Source: Paludibacteraceae bacterium (GTDB lineage Bacteria; Bacteroidota; Bacteroidia; Bacteroidales; Paludibacteraceae). Taken from it: a stretch of DNA of 61,823 nucleotides. Each line of letters begins with the position of its first letter. Position 1 is the stretch's first letter. Location of the stretch: NCBI GenBank assembly GCA_017456885.1, contig JAFTIM010000013.1, positions 1-61,823 of the forward strand, read 5' to 3'. Position numbers and translations under genes: made by a program. Positions 25,774 to 35,698 of this stretch are shown in pieces. The notes under the pieces were generated by a model. It did not search any database, was not told where the DNA came from, and saw only the letters and a list, made by a program, of their open reading frames with translations.

Positions 25774-26409
25774 TTAAAATCGATACCCCAAACCGACACT
25801 CACAATACGAGTCGGAAGAAAATTAACCAAAAACAAACTACTGCACAAGGCTCCGACTTCCACATTACCAAACCATTGTTTATCGCCAAAAGCGACGCCC
25901 AATGCACATACATCTAATGCCAACATACCGGAAATTTCACCAACAGTACCGAACATGGTTGCTCCAATACTCAAACCCGAATAAAGATTTACGTTCGGGT
26001 GATCGAAATAGGTAAAACGAATGGTAGGCAGAAACGAATAAGTATAATACTTTTCTGTTCCGATTCTACTGTCATTGTGTCCATAATTTCCCGTTTCGGC
26101 AAAGATAGGAACAGCATCCTCTTTATAATCCGATTTCCAAGCATTAAAATTGAAATTGATACCAAACGAAATCAGTTTGTTTATTTGATACATATATTCC
26201 GCATAAATGTTTCCCGTTATTTTTTGATTAAAATAATGACGGGGCTGAACCATTCCTATAAGTTTCCCTTTCGGACTAAATGCATCACACAATTGTTCTC
26301 CGTAGCCGACACTCACCTCATGCCGATGTTCCAAACGCTGTTCTAATGTAAGAGCTTTGGTTGAAGAAAAAGCAAAAATACTCAACAAAAACAAATACTT
26401 ACGTTTCAT
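25774..26409 (-). CDS. Small outer-membrane beta-barrel protein
   Basis: Protein of 211 aa with a signal peptide (about 1-19, MKRKYLFLLSIFAFSSTKA). Alternating hydrophobic strands (for example NIYAEYMYQINKLISFGINFNFNA and YSFLPTIRFTYF) and a C-terminal phenylalanine after VSVGLGYRF are typical of an eight-stranded barrel of the OmpW/PorT-like type. No catalytic motif is seen and the role is unknown. It is the last gene in the long envelope operon, 14 nt after the ABC ATPase gene, next to a shared terminator. Confidence 0.8.
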   Translation of the reverse strand: MKRKYLFLLSIFAFSSTKALTLEQRLEHRHEVSVGYGEQLCDAFSPKGKLIGMVQPRHYFNQKITGNIYAEYMYQINKLISFGINFNFNAWKSDYKEDAVPIFAETGNYGHNDSRIGTEKYYTYSFLPTIRFTYFDHPNVNLYSGLSIGATMFGTVGEISGMLALDVCALGVAFGDKQWFGNVEVGALCSSLFLVNFLPTRIVSVGLGYRF

Positions 26410-26423
26410 AACAAAGAGTGCTT

Positions 26424-27395
26424 TTATTTTGCTGCAAAGATAGTCAATATCTTTAATACTTCGGAAATCGTTTCACAACAAGAACCATTCACCCAAAAGT
26501 AGTTCTGCTCAACACAAATCTCAATAGAAGAATCGGACACAACGTCATAACCATAACGTTTCAGAGCCAACAGCAACCACGTTTTTCGGTCATTATCAAT
26601 TCCATGTACGGCAACCGTTTTACCGCAATGTTGATGATTAAGCGAGAAGTGTCCGTCATTTTTGCTGAAATGGTAATTGTTCGATGCAAAACATCGATGA
26701 AAGGCACCGGAAAGCATCAAATCTTCAGGGATACCCGATTCAACACCATTTTCCGACATCAGCCACACGCAGTCGGCTATCTGCATAGCCAATTCCAATT
26801 CATGCATCGACACGATAAAGCATTTACCCGTTTCGTCAGCTAAACGTTTGAGCAACAGCATGATTTCGATTCTGTTTGGCAAATCGAGATGTGCGGTCGG
26901 TTCATCGAGTAACACCAACGGCGTATCTTGTGCCAACGATTTAGCTATAACAGCCCGTTGTTTTTCCCCATCGGACAACTCTTGCAAAAAATCATTGCTT
27001 TTATGGGACAGGTTCACATCTTCGATGGATTTCCGAATTATTGTTTCATCAGTCAACGACAAATTACCAAACCAACCGGTATAAGGAGTACGTCCCAATG
27101 CTACCAAATCGTAAACCCGAAGATTTTCGACACTTACCACATCGGTCAGCACCAATGAGAATAACAAAGACAACTCTTGGGTCGTTTTAGACGATAAGGC
27201 TTGTCCGTTAATTGCAATTGTGCCAAAAAGAGGAGCCTGCAAACAGGCAAGCGTCCGCAACAAGGTGGACTTTCCGCAACCATTCGTACCGAGTAAACAA
27301 ACCAACGAGCCTTGTTCGGCAGATAAATTCAGGTCGGTTTGTACCTTTTTTCTTCCATACCCTATCGATAAATGTGTCGTTTCAAGAAAACTCAT
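26424..27395 (-). CDS. FecE/BtuD-like ABC ATPase with extra C-terminal domain
   Basis: ATPase of a metal-chelate (siderophore, heme or cobalamin) importer, 323 aa. Walker A is GTNGCGKST, the signature LSDGEKQR, Walker B LVLLDEPTAHLD, switch His in SMHEL. After about residue 257 comes a His-rich stretch (NYHFSKNDGHFSLNHQHC) and a small alpha/beta domain to the end. The start is the ATG at 27395, whose first base is the last base of the trmN6 stop. No permease or binding-protein gene is nearby, so its partners must be elsewhere. Confidence 0.85.
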   Translation of the reverse strand: MSFLETTHLSIGYGRKKVQTDLNLSAEQGSLVCLLGTNGCGKSTLLRTLACLQAPLFGTIAINGQALSSKTTQELSLLFSLVLTDVVSVENLRVYDLVALGRTPYTGWFGNLSLTDETIIRKSIEDVNLSHKSNDFLQELSDGEKQRAVIAKSLAQDTPLVLLDEPTAHLDLPNRIEIMLLLKRLADETGKCFIVSMHELELAMQIADCVWLMSENGVESGIPEDLMLSGAFHRCFASNNYHFSKNDGHFSLNHQHCGKTVAVHGIDNDRKTWLLLALKRYGYDVVSDSSIEICVEQNYFWVNGSCCETISEVLKILTIFAAK

Positions 27396-28093
27396 CAAAA
27401 GTTCAAATAAAAATCTTTCGTTAAAACTTTGTATTCATCCGTATAACAATGTCTTTCCTTTTCTATCACAAGCGATTCGGAAACGAAATGACCACCTGAG
27501 AACGAAAATGTTATTAGTTTTCGTTTAGGAGCATGATTATAAGTTGGATAGACCACCATTTCCCTTATACATTTCAAACCCTTTTTATCCGACATTTTCA
27601 TAAAAGCCTCCGATTCCTGAATAGGATAAACAAGCGAAAACCAACCATTTGGAGAGAGCATACGTTCCGCCACAGACAATAAGGATTCCGGGGTTAAGTT
27701 GTCGGAATGACGTGCCTGCGAGCGTCTTGCATCGGGGCATCGCAACGACCCCACAAAAAACGGAGGATTGCAAACTATCAAATCGTACTTTTTTGTCGGC
27801 ACAAAAGTTCTGATATCCGAATTGATTACCTTAACATAGTCTGAAAATGGAGAATTAGCCACATTCTCCATTGCCTCCGAAGCTGCATCTCGATCTATTT
27901 CGACCGCATCAACGGGCACATGAAAACGCTGGGCAAGCATCAAAGCAAGAAGTCCGGTGCCGGTGCCTATATCCAAAATATGTTTACAGAGAGCAGGCTT
28001 TTCCACCCAACTTCCCAATAGAACACCGTCGGTTCCAACTTTCATAGCACTTCGTTGCTGTTTGATGGCAAACTGCTTAAATGTAAACATCAT
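27395..28093 (-). CDS. trmN6: tRNA1(Val) (adenine-37-N6)-methyltransferase
   Basis: SAM-dependent methyltransferase of 232 aa that modifies A37 of tRNA1-Val. It begins with the family's FKQFAIKQQRSAMKVGTDGVLLG; the SAM-binding loop is LDIGTGTGLLALMLAQR, with an acidic VEID after it, and the catalytic NPPFF motif is present (VCNPPFFVGSL). Also called YfiC. Its start overlaps the end of the OstA-like gene, and its stop overlaps the ABC ATPase start, so it is embedded in the operon. Confidence 0.9.
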   Translation of the reverse strand: MMFTFKQFAIKQQRSAMKVGTDGVLLGSWVEKPALCKHILDIGTGTGLLALMLAQRFHVPVDAVEIDRDAASEAMENVANSPFSDYVKVINSDIRTFVPTKKYDLIVCNPPFFVGSLRCPDARRSQARHSDNLTPESLLSVAERMLSPNGWFSLVYPIQESEAFMKMSDKKGLKCIREMVVYPTYNHAPKRKLITFSFSGGHFVSESLVIEKERHCYTDEYKVLTKDFYLNF

Positions 28094-29802
28094 TATTTTG
28101 TACCGCTTTTAGACGAGAGCCGTTTTCTTGATGAGTTACCAATCTCATCTTTTTTACGGTCAAAACGCAAAAATATATCTTCTTTGCACATCGGTCGATA
28201 CTCTTGTTTCCAAACAAAATTCGGGAAAAACATAATTTCCTTTGTCAACTGATCCATCGGGTACATTGTTGCCGTAGGCGATGGAAATATCAAAACCTTA
28301 TCCACCTTCCCGTCTTTAAAATAAGCATGCAAATAACTGCTTTGGGTAGTATTTAAACCTATAAAAGAACCGTCGGATTCATCAATAGGATAAAATATCG
28401 ACTGGGCATTTCCGTTCGACTCTATTTTGTACAAATTGCCATCTTGCAAAAACGCCCAAAATTCCTTTCCTATCATCTGATTGAAATGCAACGAATCTTT
28501 CTTCTGGCAAGCGAATGCAGCTCCAATGACATGCGCCTTGTCCATGGTACCGTTTTTCATATAAGCCCGAATTGTATCGCCTATAATCTGCTGGTCGTCC
28601 GACCAAACAATCGGATTGTACATCAGTTGAAGCGTAGAATCACGCGTTTGATACGAAGCCGAATCGGCAATCCCTTGCAAATCAACACGATAAAAACGCA
28701 CATTATGATAAGCCTCCACCACTTTATAAACAGAATCGGCATAAGTAAAAAGCGTATCGGCATGCAAAAAAAGCGTATCTCCACCCGAATACTCAATCAT
28801 CATCGCCGAATCGGTTGCCAACCCCGTTTCAGTTAATTCATTATAATAACCATAATTGCCAAAAAGCGACACTTTTTTAAGTGTATCGGCAAGTTCAATA
28901 TTACGATAAGCATGCGCTATGCCATTTTTTTTATTATAAAAAATGGTATCTCCCAACAAACGTTTCGTATCTTGGTTTTCCACATAAGAATTATCCAAGA
29001 GTTCTGCCAATTCGTTTTTGGTGTCATACCTGCCTTTTTCAGAATAAATATGCGTTTCCTCTCCATAGTTAATATGCGTAGGTCCCAAAATAGTGGCTAT
29101 ATTGGTATTTGTATTGTAATTCAACGAATCGGAATTCATTACAAAATTCGGATTGGTAAGTTTTACTTTTCGTCTGAAATTAGCCGTATTACTCGATGGA
29201 TAATAGTATCCAAAAACAGAAACCAGCACATTCAAACTATCTTCCAACCGACCGCCGTTGAAAAAATATCCCACATTGCGTACCCTATCGTAATTGAGGC
29301 TGTCGGTAATCAAAAGCGCCGACTTGTTTTCCATACGCACATTTTTCCTCAATCGTGCCATTCGAGTATTCCCATCGTAATACAAAACATCGCCGTAAAC
29401 AAAAAGCGTATCTCCCTGTACGATTTTTACATTACTGAATGCATCCAACGAATTTTTATAATCGTAAAAATAGGCGCTGTCGCAATACAAATAGATATCG
29501 TCATGCCGAAAACAGACATTGCCCACAAGTACCTGAACATCGGGCAAGCGATCCTTGTCAAATAGTAATATATCCGAATTTTCGAGGTATATCATCGAGT
29601 TGTTTGACGCACCGGTCAAAGTCGTTTCAAACAACGGATTTTGAAGCGTATCAGACGAAAGCGGCTCTTCTTGAACCGTTTTCAAAGGCATAGATGCGGT
29701 TTCTTCTTGAATATGTTGAGCCGAAATTTCAGCATTCACCAAAATGCACGCCAAAAACGACAGCAATAACTTTGGACAAATGTGTCGAAAAAATTTCCTC
29801 AT
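28093..29802 (-). CDS. OstA/LptA-like periplasmic protein
   Basis: Exported protein of 569 aa, signal peptide about 1-28. The body is a series of beta-strand repeats of the OstA/LptA type (for example VGNVCFRHDDIYLYCDSAYFYDYKN and YGDVLYYDGNTRMARLRKNV), as in LPS-transport bridge proteins, but without an LptD barrel. A role in moving LPS or in the envelope is likely but not proven. It overlaps surA by 4 nt (ATGA), which fits the pairing of SurA with LptD-type proteins in other bacteria. The C-terminus is basic and serine-rich. Confidence 0.82.
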   Translation of the reverse strand: MRKFFRHICPKLLLSFLACILVNAEISAQHIQEETASMPLKTVQEEPLSSDTLQNPLFETTLTGASNNSMIYLENSDILLFDKDRLPDVQVLVGNVCFRHDDIYLYCDSAYFYDYKNSLDAFSNVKIVQGDTLFVYGDVLYYDGNTRMARLRKNVRMENKSALLITDSLNYDRVRNVGYFFNGGRLEDSLNVLVSVFGYYYPSSNTANFRRKVKLTNPNFVMNSDSLNYNTNTNIATILGPTHINYGEETHIYSEKGRYDTKNELAELLDNSYVENQDTKRLLGDTIFYNKKNGIAHAYRNIELADTLKKVSLFGNYGYYNELTETGLATDSAMMIEYSGGDTLFLHADTLFTYADSVYKVVEAYHNVRFYRVDLQGIADSASYQTRDSTLQLMYNPIVWSDDQQIIGDTIRAYMKNGTMDKAHVIGAAFACQKKDSLHFNQMIGKEFWAFLQDGNLYKIESNGNAQSIFYPIDESDGSFIGLNTTQSSYLHAYFKDGKVDKVLIFPSPTATMYPMDQLTKEIMFFPNFVWKQEYRPMCKEDIFLRFDRKKDEIGNSSRKRLSSKSGTK

Positions 29803-31151
29803 TTAATCCAACCTTCGTGTTTAAAATTACAATTTTTCCACTCTTCGTCTATCTGGATATAAGTCTCTTTCTGCTTTTTCGTTATCCATTCCTGTATGAT
29901 TTCCTGTCCTCGTTTCGCTTCCAAAAAAGATTTAAGTTCCTGATAATCATCTATTAAATTTGCCTTATGGCTTTTCACTTTCGATTTAACCTTTATAATG
30001 GCATACACCTCTCGTCCAAGTTTTGTGTCCATCATGGCAAAAGGTTCCGATATTTCTCCAGCATTCAGTTTGTAGGCCATTTTGGCGATTTCCGAAGGCA
30101 AGTTTTGGTATTCAAATTTAGACGATCCCGTATATTGATTAGGTATCAAACCGCCATTCATACGCGAATCTTTATCCGAAGAAAATCGCAACGTAGCGCT
30201 TTCAAATGTCAATTCCCCATTACGAATCACATTTGCAATAGAATCCAAGCGTTCCAATGCCTGTTGTTTTTCCTCGACAGAAACACGCGGTTTCAACAAT
30301 ATATGTCGGCAATTAACCCTATCGTCGCGTTTTTCTATCAACTGAATGATGTGATAACCGAACTCCGTTTCAATCACTCGTGATATTTTGCCCGGCTCCT
30401 GCAAAGCGAATGCTGCCGAAGCAAACTCGGGGACAAAACGTCCGCGACCCGCGAAACCGAGTTCGCCACCTCGAATGGCCGACTCTTTATCTTCGGAGTA
30501 CAAACTTGCCAATAACGAAAAATCAACCGAACCGGAATTAACACGTTCGGCAAACTCTCTCAGTTGGTTTTTCACCCTATCAATTTCTTCCTGTTTTATT
30601 GGAGGTTCTATGGTAATAATTTGTACTTCAACCGTTTCGGGAACAGTCGGAATCGAATCAGCATCCAATCTTCCGTACATTGTCCTCACTTCATTGGGAG
30701 TCAGTTTTACATCACCAGTCAATTTTTGTTGCATTTGCTGTACAATCATTTGCTCTTTGGTAACGGTATACAACTCCTCTCGTATTTGCGAAGCAGTTTT
30801 CTTGAAATATTCTTCCATCTTCTCCTTGGATCCAATTTCGGATATAAAGTAGTTCATACGAGCCTCTACCTGCGAATAAACCATACTCTCCGAGACTATA
30901 ATACTATCAATTTTTGCTTGATGCAGAAATAATTTCTGAATAGCAATCTGTTCCGGTATCAAACAATACGGATCGCCTTGCATACGAGTTCCTTCGTACT
31001 GCATACGAAGTCGTTGTTCTTCGACATCCGATTTTAGAATCACCTCATCGCCTACAATCCAAACCACACCATCAATCATGTTGTTTTGTGCAAACACAAT
31101 TGAAACCACCGACGATAAAAGAAACCATATTGTTAATCCAACCTTTTTCAT
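29799..31151 (-). CDS. surA: SurA-type peptidyl-prolyl isomerase and chaperone
   Basis: Periplasmic chaperone for outer-membrane proteins, 450 aa from the ATG at 31151 (the frame opens at a GTG nine bases earlier). Signal peptide about 1-21; a SurA N-terminal helical domain (about 25-165); two parvulin rotamase regions, the first with SEDKESAIRGGELGFAGRG and FGYHIIQL, the second with CRHILLKP and SSDKDSRMNGG but a less canonical end. It is the third of three consecutive foldase genes and is translationally coupled to the OstA-like gene. Confidence 0.9.
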   Translation of the reverse strand: MKKVGLTIWFLLSSVVSIVFAQNNMIDGVVWIVGDEVILKSDVEEQRLRMQYEGTRMQGDPYCLIPEQIAIQKLFLHQAKIDSIIVSESMVYSQVEARMNYFISEIGSKEKMEEYFKKTASQIREELYTVTKEQMIVQQMQQKLTGDVKLTPNEVRTMYGRLDADSIPTVPETVEVQIITIEPPIKQEEIDRVKNQLREFAERVNSGSVDFSLLASLYSEDKESAIRGGELGFAGRGRFVPEFASAAFALQEPGKISRVIETEFGYHIIQLIEKRDDRVNCRHILLKPRVSVEEKQQALERLDSIANVIRNGELTFESATLRFSSDKDSRMNGGLIPNQYTGSSKFEYQNLPSEIAKMAYKLNAGEISEPFAMMDTKLGREVYAIIKVKSKVKSHKANLIDDYQELKSFLEAKRGQEIIQEWITKKQKETYIQIDEEWKNCNFKHEGWIK

Positions 31152-31164
31152 TCGTAACACAAAA

Positions 31165-32004
31165 TTATTTTAAGAACTTTATATTTTTTGAGGCATCATT
31201 GTAGAGTTCTTCCTCAAATTTATGTATAAAATCAATTCTTTTCTGATTTAATAAAATGCTTTCTATCTTTTTGTTGGCAAAGTCGTAAGGAGCTGTCGTT
31301 CCCGCCAATCTATAATCCGTCACTTTCAACAGATAAGTAAATACGCTGTCTTCTTGTTCAAAAATATTGGACGAGGTAATCACCGATTTTTCATCAGAAG
31401 AGAAGTTCGGAATTTTACCTAATACGTCCGCAGCATAATACCACTCTTCCTGAAAATAGTCAAGCGTACCATAATTGCGGACGCAGAATTTCTCCATTTT
31501 CTCGAGATTCTCATCGTCCACCGCATTCAGCCATTTATGTAAGTCTTTTATTTTCGGCGTTTTTTTTGGTACTTTAACAAAAACACCCTTTATGATATTC
31601 TCTTCCAACAAAAAATGAGAGGAATATTTTTCGTAGTAAAGCTTTATCTCGTCTTCGGTAGGTGGCTCTAAACGCTGATTAACAAGATTTTGCTGATAAT
31701 ACTGAATAGTCAGTGCTTTGCGATATTCCTCTACAAGATGTTCTATTTCGAGCGGATTTTGCACGTTTTTTTTTGCATAATCGTACATCATCACGTCTGT
31801 TATCCAACGCTTTATATACCCGTCAACTATTTTTGCGCTATCTTCTTTCGACTGTGTTCGGAATAAATTTTTAGGTAAATCCTCTTCGTATAAAATTTGC
31901 CCGTTTACCTCCAAAACAGGGGTTTTACCCATATCCGTATGCTCCTTTTGGCAAGTAGAAAACATTGCCGTTATCAGAAGAATTATGACTAACGTAATTT
32001 TCAT
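31165..32004 (-). CDS. SurA/PpiC-related lipoprotein without a clear rotamase domain
   Basis: Lipoprotein of 279 aa; lipobox AMFSTC gives Cys18. It has a SurA-N-like helical domain (about 30-135, ALTIQYYQQNLVNQRLEPPTEDEIKLYYEKY) but I do not find the parvulin signature (G-G-x-L-G, FGYHI), so the C-terminal half may be degenerate or a different fold. It is likely to be a holdase-type chaperone at the membrane. It is placed between the two-domain PpiC protein and SurA, with gaps of 9 and 13 nt. Confidence 0.78.
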   Translation of the reverse strand: MKITLVIILLITAMFSTCQKEHTDMGKTPVLEVNGQILYEEDLPKNLFRTQSKEDSAKIVDGYIKRWITDVMMYDYAKKNVQNPLEIEHLVEEYRKALTIQYYQQNLVNQRLEPPTEDEIKLYYEKYSSHFLLEENIIKGVFVKVPKKTPKIKDLHKWLNAVDDENLEKMEKFCVRNYGTLDYFQEEWYYAADVLGKIPNFSSDEKSVITSSNIFEQEDSVFTYLLKVTDYRLAGTTAPYDFANKKIESILLNQKRIDFIHKFEEELYNDASKNIKFLK

Positions 32005-32013
32005 ATCATAGGT

Positions 32014-33924
32014 TTATTGCATCGTTTTCTTTATATCCTCAAACAAGCGTATCGGATATTTTGCTCGCAAACGTTTTACCCACTCTTTATCCAAAAAGTC
32101 CTGATAGTCGGAAATCAGCCGACCACGAACATCACGATAGTCATCTGGGAACTCCAACATCTCTCCTTGCAAGAACACAAAAGGATATTCCGCCTTGCTG
32201 TCCGATTTATATTTTTTCTTTGCAAATGCCACACAATCGAACACTGCATTCTCGCCCTTTTCCCATAAACCTTTTTCCAACTCAACCAATTTTTCGTCGA
32301 TATTTATACGATGAGCGACATAACTCGGGATAGAATCCACATGGGCTTTTGCCAATATTTTTTGCAACGGTTTTGCCACCTTTTTATCTTTACATCTGAC
32401 AATGTATCCCTTAAAACGAGGCGATTCGTACTTGTATTTGGATTGATTGTTTGCAAAATACGCCTTCAAACCAAGCGTATCGTTTGACGCTTTGTCCCAA
32501 ACTTCCTGCTTGCTTAATTCGAAAAACAAGATTCCATCGTGATATTCTCGCATTAAATTGCCAAAATCAGGATATTTCCGTTCCAACTGCGTATCTTCGT
32601 AACGAATCAGTTGTGTTGCAACAAAATCTTGTAAACGATTCTCAAAATTCACTTCAGACTTGGTCGAAAGGGTTTTTGCGAAATCTTTCTGAAACACACT
32701 GTTTCCTGCAAAAGAGAACAAAACATCGTTCAGTGCGGCACAACGCAATTTGCAGATAGAATCATTGGTTTTATTTTGTTCAAAAACCCTTTTCAACTCA
32801 TCTGCCGCTTTCTGATTCATCTCGAAATCATAATCTTTTTTCAGTTTTGCAACAAAAGAATTCCGCACCTCCAATATACGAATATCACGATACAAAGCTA
32901 CCGCAATATCTTTTTTCTTTGCTTCGGGCTCAGGCATTCGTTTCCCCTCAAGTTTTATGATATGCCAACCGAACGGCGACAAGACGGGGTTGCTCACTTC
33001 ACCAACATTTTGCAAGGCAAATGCTGCCTTTTCAAATTCGGGCACCATACGCCCTAATCCGAACCACGGCAAATCGCCACCATTTACCGCCGACTGCTTA
33101 TCATCGGAGTTGCTTTTTGCCAATTCCTCGAAATCGGCACCACGCTGCAACAAATCGGAAATAGAATCAATTTGCTGCTTCACACGTGCTTTTTCCGACT
33201 CCGACATTCGGGGAGTAACGCTTTTCAGAATATGTCTCACTTTTATTTCGCCTACCGCAGGGCGACGATTGTGAACCATGACAATGTGATAACCTATTTG
33301 CGAACGTATCGGATTTGACACTACTCCTATAGGTTGATTGTAAACAGCAGTTTCAAACGGATAAATTGTCGTCATACTCGTAATGTAGCCCAAGTATCCT
33401 CCGTTTCGTGATACGGAAGCATCTTCCGACATGCTGCGAGCCACCACATCAAAAGGTTCTTTCTCCAAACGTTTTTTTGCACGCAAAGCCTTTTGATAAG
33501 CCTGCAACGTATCTTTTGCCGTTGCATTCGGAGCTAATTGAATCAATATATGGCTCACTTCGACATCTTCCAACGAACGACGATATGCCTCTTCCACAAA
33601 TTCATTAAACTTCTGTGTATCGGTCAAATACGAAGATTTCAATTGATTGCGATATCCAAGTAACTCCCTGCGGAAATTCTCCGTCGTATCCAAACCGAGC
33701 GACTCCGCCTCCACAACCTTCAATTTAAAATTCTCATATAACACCAAATACTCATCAAATGTTTTTTTGTCCTCAGCACCATACTGATTGTTTTTCTTGT
33801 AAACATACTCAAATTCAGATACGGTAACAGGAGTTTTTCCTACAAGCATTAAGGTATCATTCCCATCCGCCCAAACCGTTTGAGAAAACAGTGCTAAAAA
33901 CACCACTAAAACATTTGTACGCAT
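32014..33924 (-). CDS. PpiC-type peptidyl-prolyl isomerase with two rotamase domains
   Basis: Exported foldase of 636 aa with signal peptide MRTNVLVVFLALFSQTVWA (1-19). The first parvulin domain (about 118-218) has VSHILIQL, RNGGYLGYIT and IGYHIVMVH; the second (about 225-328) has VRHILKS, AVNGGDLPWFGLGRMVPEFE and FGWHIIKLEGKR. The C-terminal 300 residues are helical and have a basic end. It likely helps outer-membrane proteins cross the periplasm. It follows gpmI by 21 nt. Confidence 0.9.
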   Translation of the reverse strand: MRTNVLVVFLALFSQTVWADGNDTLMLVGKTPVTVSEFEYVYKKNNQYGAEDKKTFDEYLVLYENFKLKVVEAESLGLDTTENFRRELLGYRNQLKSSYLTDTQKFNEFVEEAYRRSLEDVEVSHILIQLAPNATAKDTLQAYQKALRAKKRLEKEPFDVVARSMSEDASVSRNGGYLGYITSMTTIYPFETAVYNQPIGVVSNPIRSQIGYHIVMVHNRRPAVGEIKVRHILKSVTPRMSESEKARVKQQIDSISDLLQRGADFEELAKSNSDDKQSAVNGGDLPWFGLGRMVPEFEKAAFALQNVGEVSNPVLSPFGWHIIKLEGKRMPEPEAKKKDIAVALYRDIRILEVRNSFVAKLKKDYDFEMNQKAADELKRVFEQNKTNDSICKLRCAALNDVLFSFAGNSVFQKDFAKTLSTKSEVNFENRLQDFVATQLIRYEDTQLERKYPDFGNLMREYHDGILFFELSKQEVWDKASNDTLGLKAYFANNQSKYKYESPRFKGYIVRCKDKKVAKPLQKILAKAHVDSIPSYVAHRINIDEKLVELEKGLWEKGENAVFDCVAFAKKKYKSDSKAEYPFVFLQGEMLEFPDDYRDVRGRLISDYQDFLDKEWVKRLRAKYPIRLFEDIKKTMQ

Positions 33925-33945
33925 ACGTTCTATGATTTTGTTTAA

Positions 33946-35457
33946 TTAGTGAATCAAATTTTTACCATCCATATCTTTCGGTTGTGCGATTCCCATTATG
34001 TGGCAAACCGATGGAGCCACATCTGCCAAAATACCATTTTCGACAGTAGCCGATTTGTTTTCCGAAACATATACAAACGGAACCGGATTCAATGAATGTG
34101 CCGTATTGGGAGTTCCGTCAGGATTGATGGCATTATCGGCATTTCCATGGTCGGCAATGATAATCACCTCATAGCCATTTGCCTTTGCGACTTCCACGGT
34201 AGCTTCTACACACGCATCGACAGCCACGACAGCCTTTTCGATAGCCTCATAAACACCGGTATGACCAACCATATCGCCATTGGCATAATTAACCACGATG
34301 AAATCGTATTTTTGGGTATTGATGGCTGCCACCAATTTATCTTTTACCTCGTAAGCGCTCATTTCGGGTTTCAAATCGTAAGTAGCCACTTTTGGCGATG
34401 GCACCAAAATTCTGTCCTCGTTTTCATACGGAGCCTCTCTACCTCCATTAAAAAAGAACGTTACATGAGCATATTTTTCCGTTTCGGCAATATGCAATTG
34501 TGTCTTTCCGCACGACGACAGATACTCGCCCAACGTGTTTTCCACATTCTCTTTGTTAAACAAAATATGAACCCCTTTGAACGACGCATCGTAAGGCGTC
34601 ATACAGCAATAATACAATTCGGGCACGATTGTCATACCTGCCTCCGGCATATCTTGCTGTGTCAAAACGATTGTCAGTTCCTTTGCACGGTCGTTACGAT
34701 AGTTAAAAAAGATAACCACATCACCCTTTTTAATTTTTCCATCGACCGAAACATTTACTATCGGCTTCATAAATTCGTCTGTTACACCTTCGTCGTACGA
34801 TGCTTGTACCGCCGCAACCATATCGTCGGCAGGTTTCCCTACGGCACCAACCAACAAATCATAAGCTTCTTTTATGCGTTCCCAACGCTTGTCGCGATCC
34901 ATTGCATAATAACGACCGACGATTGTAGCCAATTGAGCCGTTTTCCCGTTGCAATGTTTCAACAACTGCTCAATGAAACCTTTCCCGCTTTTCGGATCGG
35001 TATCGCGTCCGTCCATAAAGCAATGCACACGAGCCGGCACATTGTATTCATCGGCTATATCTATCAACTTAAACAAGTGATCGAGCGAACTATGCACTCC
35101 TCCATCGGAGGTTAAACCCATGAAATGAACCGTTTTCCCGTTTTCTTTTGCATACGTAAATGCCGAAACAATTTCAGGATTTTGCATAATGGTATTATTG
35201 CGACATGCAAGATTTATTTTTACCAAATCTTGATACACCACCCGACCGGCGCCTATATTCAAATGCCCCACTTCGGAGTTTCCCATTTGTCCATCGGGCA
35301 AACCCACATTTTCGCCACTTGCCTGCAACTGCGAATTCGGATATGTTTTTAGCAAATAATCCCAATAAGGTGTTGGAGTTTCGTATATCACATCTGCCTT
35401 GGTATGAGAACCTATTCCCCAACCATCAAGTATCATCAAAAGTGCTTTTTTACTCAT
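33946..35457 (-). CDS. gpmI: 2,3-bisphosphoglycerate-independent phosphoglycerate mutase
   Basis: Glycolytic and gluconeogenic enzyme of 503 aa that interconverts 3- and 2-phosphoglycerate using two manganese ions. It starts with [10 protein letters not shown] (metal Asp11); the phosphoserine is Ser61 in QMGNSEVGH; later [17 protein letters not shown], and [12 protein letters not shown] followed by DHGNAD give the other metal ligands. It has the family's length of about 505-515. Being first in an operon of envelope chaperones is unusual. Upstream, TACTTTTG (35491-35498, minus strand) is a possible -7 box, without a matching TTTG. Confidence 0.95.
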   Translation of the reverse strand: MSKKALLMILDGWGIGSHTKADVIYETPTPYWDYLLKTYPNSQLQASGENVGLPDGQMGNSEVGHLNIGAGRVVYQDLVKINLACRNNTIMQNPEIVSAFTYAKENGKTVHFMGLTSDGGVHSSLDHLFKLIDIADEYNVPARVHCFMDGRDTDPKSGKGFIEQLLKHCNGKTAQLATIVGRYYAMDRDKRWERIKEAYDLLVGAVGKPADDMVAAVQASYDEGVTDEFMKPIVNVSVDGKIKKGDVVIFFNYRNDRAKELTIVLTQQDMPEAGMTIVPELYYCCMTPYDASFKGVHILFNKENVENTLGEYLSSCGKTQLHIAETEKYAHVTFFFNGGREAPYENEDRILVPSPKVATYDLKPEMSAYEVKDKLVAAINTQKYDFIVVNYANGDMVGHTGVYEAIEKAVVAVDACVEATVEVAKANGYEVIIIADHGNADNAINPDGTPNTAHSLNPVPFVYVSENKSATVENGILADVAPSVCHIMGIAQPKDMDGKNLIH

Positions 35458-35610
35458 AACTAAATTATTTTTATCTCTTTATTATAATTGCAAAAGTAGT
35501 AATTTCCATCGGATTAAGCGTCCATACTCACCTATTTTAGTTTTTTTAGCAATTCAGAACCTGCATCTAAAATGGATTTTATGGCATTTTTTAGCGGAAT
35601 AAACTCCTGT

Positions 35611-35640
35611 ACAAAAAAATACGGAAATAAAGCATTTCCG
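35611..35640 (-). terminator. Terminator of the dxs-trk-tex operon
   Basis: Minus-strand stem CGGAAAT/ATTTCCG (7 bp, 5-nt loop) followed by TATTTTTTTGT, some 60 nt after the tex stop codon. Nothing else is seen in the gap 35499-35698. Confidence 0.75.
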
Positions 35641-35698
35641 CATTTCTTTCACAAGTGCCGACTACGAGCGTTACAGCGACTTTATGGAATAAACGATT

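Noticed and set aside
34096-35115. A 339-codon open frame on the plus strand opposite gpmI.
   Set aside because: gpmI is intact on the other strand with all catalytic motifs; the antisense product is low in normal composition and has no promoter.
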